A DNA stretch of 7,926 nucleotides from an uncultured Eubacteriales bacterium (GTDB taxonomy: Bacteria > Bacillota > Clostridia > Oscillospirales > Oscillospiraceae): assembly GCA_900540545.1 (NCBI GenBank), contig UQGJ01000096.1, positions 1 through 7,926 of the forward strand, given 5' to 3'. Positions 6,327 through 7,926 of the stretch are shown piece after piece; within the stretch, counting starts at the first letter, position 1; each line of letters begins with the position of its first letter. A program made the translations under genes and the position numbers. Below the pieces are notes generated by a model, which saw only the letters and a program-made list of their open reading frames with translations, ran no database searches and was not told where the DNA came from.

Positions 6327-7837
6327 GACGGAATTTGATACGGTTCGGGCACTATGCCGCCGCCCTCCTGCTGCTGTGCTGCCTACTGCCGGTGACGGCG
6401 GGGGCGGAGGAGGCCATGCCGGAGTACGACGGGTACATCTTCAAGCTGCGGGAGGACCTGGCCCCCGTGAGCCTGATGGCCGACGAGGCCGGGGACCTGC
6501 CGGAGGGCATCTCGGCGCTGGAATTCGGGTACTTCAAGGCCGACGACATGGACACCCTGGCCGCCCTCACCGAGGCGGACTGGCTGGAGGTGGTGGAGCC
6601 GGATTATGTGATGGAACTGATGGGGGAAGTGCCGGCGGCCTACCCGAACGATACCTATTATAAAAATGGAAGTCAGTGGGGGCTGGAAGCCATTGATATG
6701 AGCTACGCCTGGGAGAACGGGTACGATGGGACAGGCGTGGTTGTGGGGATGGTGGACAGCGGCTTGAAGCCGGACCATGAGGATATGGTCTATGACGGCC
6801 ATGTTCTGCCGGGGTATAATTTTGTGACAAACACTACGGATACCACCGACGAGCGGGGGCACGGCAGTATGGTGGCCGGAATCATCGGGGCCGCCACCAA
6901 TAACGGGAAAGGCATCGCCGGCATCGCGCCGGGGGCCAAGCTGATGCCGCTGAAGATGTTCGGGGCGACCGGCGTGGGAGGCTTCGCAAGCCAGGCGTGC
7001 GCGGCCATCAAATACGGCGTGGACAACGGCTGCGATATTTTGAACATGAGCATTGGATTGTTCAAAAAGTCGGATTTTTTGGAATCTGCTGTGGACTATG
7101 CCCTGGACCGGGGGGTGATTTTGATTGCCGCGGCGGGGAACGGAGACGACAAAGACTCCGGCCCGAATCAATATACCAAGCCGTGTTATCCGGCGGCTTA
7201 TGACGGCGTGATCGCGGTCAGCCGGCTGGACCAGTCGGGGGAGGACATCATTTTTTCGCCCGAGTCCCAGCATAACGCCAGCGTGGATATTGCCGCGCCG
7301 GGGGGAAGGATCGGGAGCTTCAATAGTGCCGGGGGGTATAGCTACTGGAACGGCACCTCCTGTTCCGCCCCCATGGTGACCGCCGCTGTCGCCCTGTGCA
7401 AGGAGGCGGAGCCCAATTTGACGGGGGAGCGGTTTTTGGAGCTGCTCAAGGACACCAGCATGGACGGCTGGGACGAGTACTACGGGTACGGGATGCTGAA
7501 TGTGACCAATCTGCTGAAGGCCATTGAAGAGGAGGTCCAGGCCTGGGGCCAGGCCAACCGGCGCTATGACGGCGTGGTGGTGAGCACGGGAAAACTGACG
7601 CTGGATGTGAACGGATATACCGAGGTCCGCGCCCTGGTGGCGGGGTATGACGGGCAGGGCCGGATGGTGGGCTATGCCACCCAGGAGGCCGCCGTGGGTG
7701 CGGGGAATGAAGTGCGTCTGGACGAGTTGGTGCTGGACCTGGCCGCATTGCCGGACCGGGTGGAGCTGCTGCTGCTGGACCCGGAGACCTGGGCGGCGCT
7801 GGCGGAACCGGTGGTATGTGAATTGGGAACGCAATGA
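6323..7837 (+). CDS. Secreted subtilisin-family (S8) serine protease
   Basis: This 504-residue subtilase hydrolyses peptide bonds outside the cytoplasm. ATG 6323 overlaps the upstream stop (ATGA), with GGGAGGG (6308–6314) 8 nt before it, so translation is probably coupled. A signal peptide covers residues 1–28 (cleavage near AGA-EE). An I9-inhibitor-like propeptide follows (~34–100, ending near EPDYVMEL). The catalytic domain (~107–390) has D145 in VVVGMVDSGL, H180 in ERGHGSMVAG, oxyanion N273 in AAAGNGDD and nucleophile S346 in NGTSCSAPM, so the triad is complete. The usual GTSMAxP motif reads GTSCSAP here. Residues ~405–504 form a beta-rich C-terminal domain I do not recognise by name. There is no SLH, LPXTG or dockerin, so the enzyme may be free or held by a partner. 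LLLLCC in the signal peptide is not a good lipobox. Confidence 0.95.
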   Translation: MRRNLIRFGHYAAALLLLCCLLPVTAGAEEAMPEYDGYIFKLREDLAPVSLMADEAGDLPEGISALEFGYFKADDMDTLAALTEADWLEVVEPDYVMELMGEVPAAYPNDTYYKNGSQWGLEAIDMSYAWENGYDGTGVVVGMVDSGLKPDHEDMVYDGHVLPGYNFVTNTTDTTDERGHGSMVAGIIGAATNNGKGIAGIAPGAKLMPLKMFGATGVGGFASQACAAIKYGVDNGCDILNMSIGLFKKSDFLESAVDYALDRGVILIAAAGNGDDKDSGPNQYTKPCYPAAYDGVIAVSRLDQSGEDIIFSPESQHNASVDIAAPGGRIGSFNSAGGYSYWNGTSCSAPMVTAAVALCKEAEPNLTGERFLELLKDTSMDGWDEYYGYGMLNVTNLLKAIEEEVQAWGQANRRYDGVVVSTGKLTLDVNGYTEVRALVAGYDGQGRMVGYATQEAAVGAGNEVRLDELVLDLAALPDRVELLLLDPETWAALAEPVVCELGTQ

Positions 7838-7840
7838 GAG

Positions 7841-7875
7841 AAGCGGCCCGCGTCCATGGACGCGGGCCGCTTTTT
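7841..7875 (+). terminator. Rho-independent terminator of the surface operon
   Basis: A fully self-complementary segment (7841–7872) has a 13-bp GC-rich core, GCGGCCCGCGTCC paired with GGACGCGGGCCGC, around a central AT, and runs into five Ts (7871–7875). It begins 4 nt after the protease stop. The AA/TT outer pairs make it symmetric, so it could also weakly terminate transcription from the right. Confidence 0.92.
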
Positions 7876-7895
7876 GAGAGAGGGCGGGGGGAGAC

Positions 7896-7926
7896 GGGGC
7901 GTCGGGGACGCCGCCCCCTACGGTGG
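7896..7926. repeat. GC-rich hairpin at the window edge, possible repeat end
   Basis: GGCGTC (7898–7903) pairs perfectly with GACGCC (7907–7912) around a GGG loop, followed by a GCCCCC run that can pair with the upstream G-rich stretch. The sequence GCCGCCCCC also occurs in the leader at 39–47, which suggests, without proving, that both ends touch related intergenic repeats. No coding potential is seen between 7876 and 7926. Confidence 0.4.

Noticed and set aside
6356..6410. Possible lipoprotein signal in the protease (LLLLCC)
   Set aside because: The position before each cysteine lacks the small residue of a lipobox; the AGA-EE site is a normal signal-peptidase I site.
6383..7834. Long minus-strand open frame (483 codons) opposite the protease
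   Set aside because: It lies opposite a complete subtilase with all catalytic residues, is low in complexity, and shows no signal, start context or family motif.
1..7926. CRISPR array, tRNA, transposase or phage genes
   Set aside because: No regularly spaced repeats, cloverleaf-like sequence or recombinase motifs were seen on either strand; the only repeats are the two hairpin elements and the window-edge GC hairpins.

Overview
The window looks like chromosomal DNA from a GC-rich, low-oxygen Firmicute, most likely the Oscillospiraceae / Flavonifractor–Lawsonibacter type of gut Clostridia. This is inferred from strongly G/C-ending codons, a TruB–RibF housekeeping pair followed by a DUF1576 membrane protein, S-layer-homology (SLH) wall anchoring, a dockerin-type calcium module, and small structured intergenic repeats. 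The genus is a guess; no rRNA or other marker is present. All five genes lie on the + strand; the long minus-strand reading frames are shadows of GC-rich codons.

Region 1 (1–3398) is a housekeeping unit. A short leader with two hairpins (1–61) precedes truB (tRNA pseudouridine-55 synthase, 86–958). ribF (riboflavin kinase / FAD synthetase) follows at once, most likely from a TTG start at 963 whose ribosome binding site lies in the truB tail. After a 127-bp spacer comes a 455-residue polytopic membrane protein of the DUF1576 type (1990–3357), which ends in a textbook rho-independent terminator (3367–3398).

Region 2 (3399–7926) is an accessory cell-surface unit with its own near-consensus sigma-A promoter (3498–3526). 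It holds two genes overlapping by ATGA. The first (3576–6326) is a secreted 916-residue modular protein: signal peptide, beta-rich N-terminus, carboxypeptidase-regulatory-like fold, complete two-loop dockerin, cohesin-like beta-sandwich, Ig-like domain, 13-glycine linker, a pre-SLH domain and three SLH repeats. The second (6323–7837) is a secreted subtilisin-family (S8) protease with signal peptide, I9-like propeptide, complete catalytic residues and a C-terminal beta-rich domain. A long perfect-stem terminator (7841–7875) closes the unit. The two products probably act together outside the cell, one fixed to the wall and one proteolytic; their relation is inferred only from translational coupling.

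Two direct copies of a ~65-bp two-hairpin repeat (1883–1948 and 3414–3477) bracket the DUF1576 gene. They differ by paired stem changes and loop changes, so the structure is conserved more strictly than the sequence. This repeat, the dockerin + cohesin-like + SLH architecture coupled to a protease, and the base-composition mosaic across the surface operon are the points most worth a second look. I found no CRISPR array, tRNA, rRNA, transposase or recognisable defence system.
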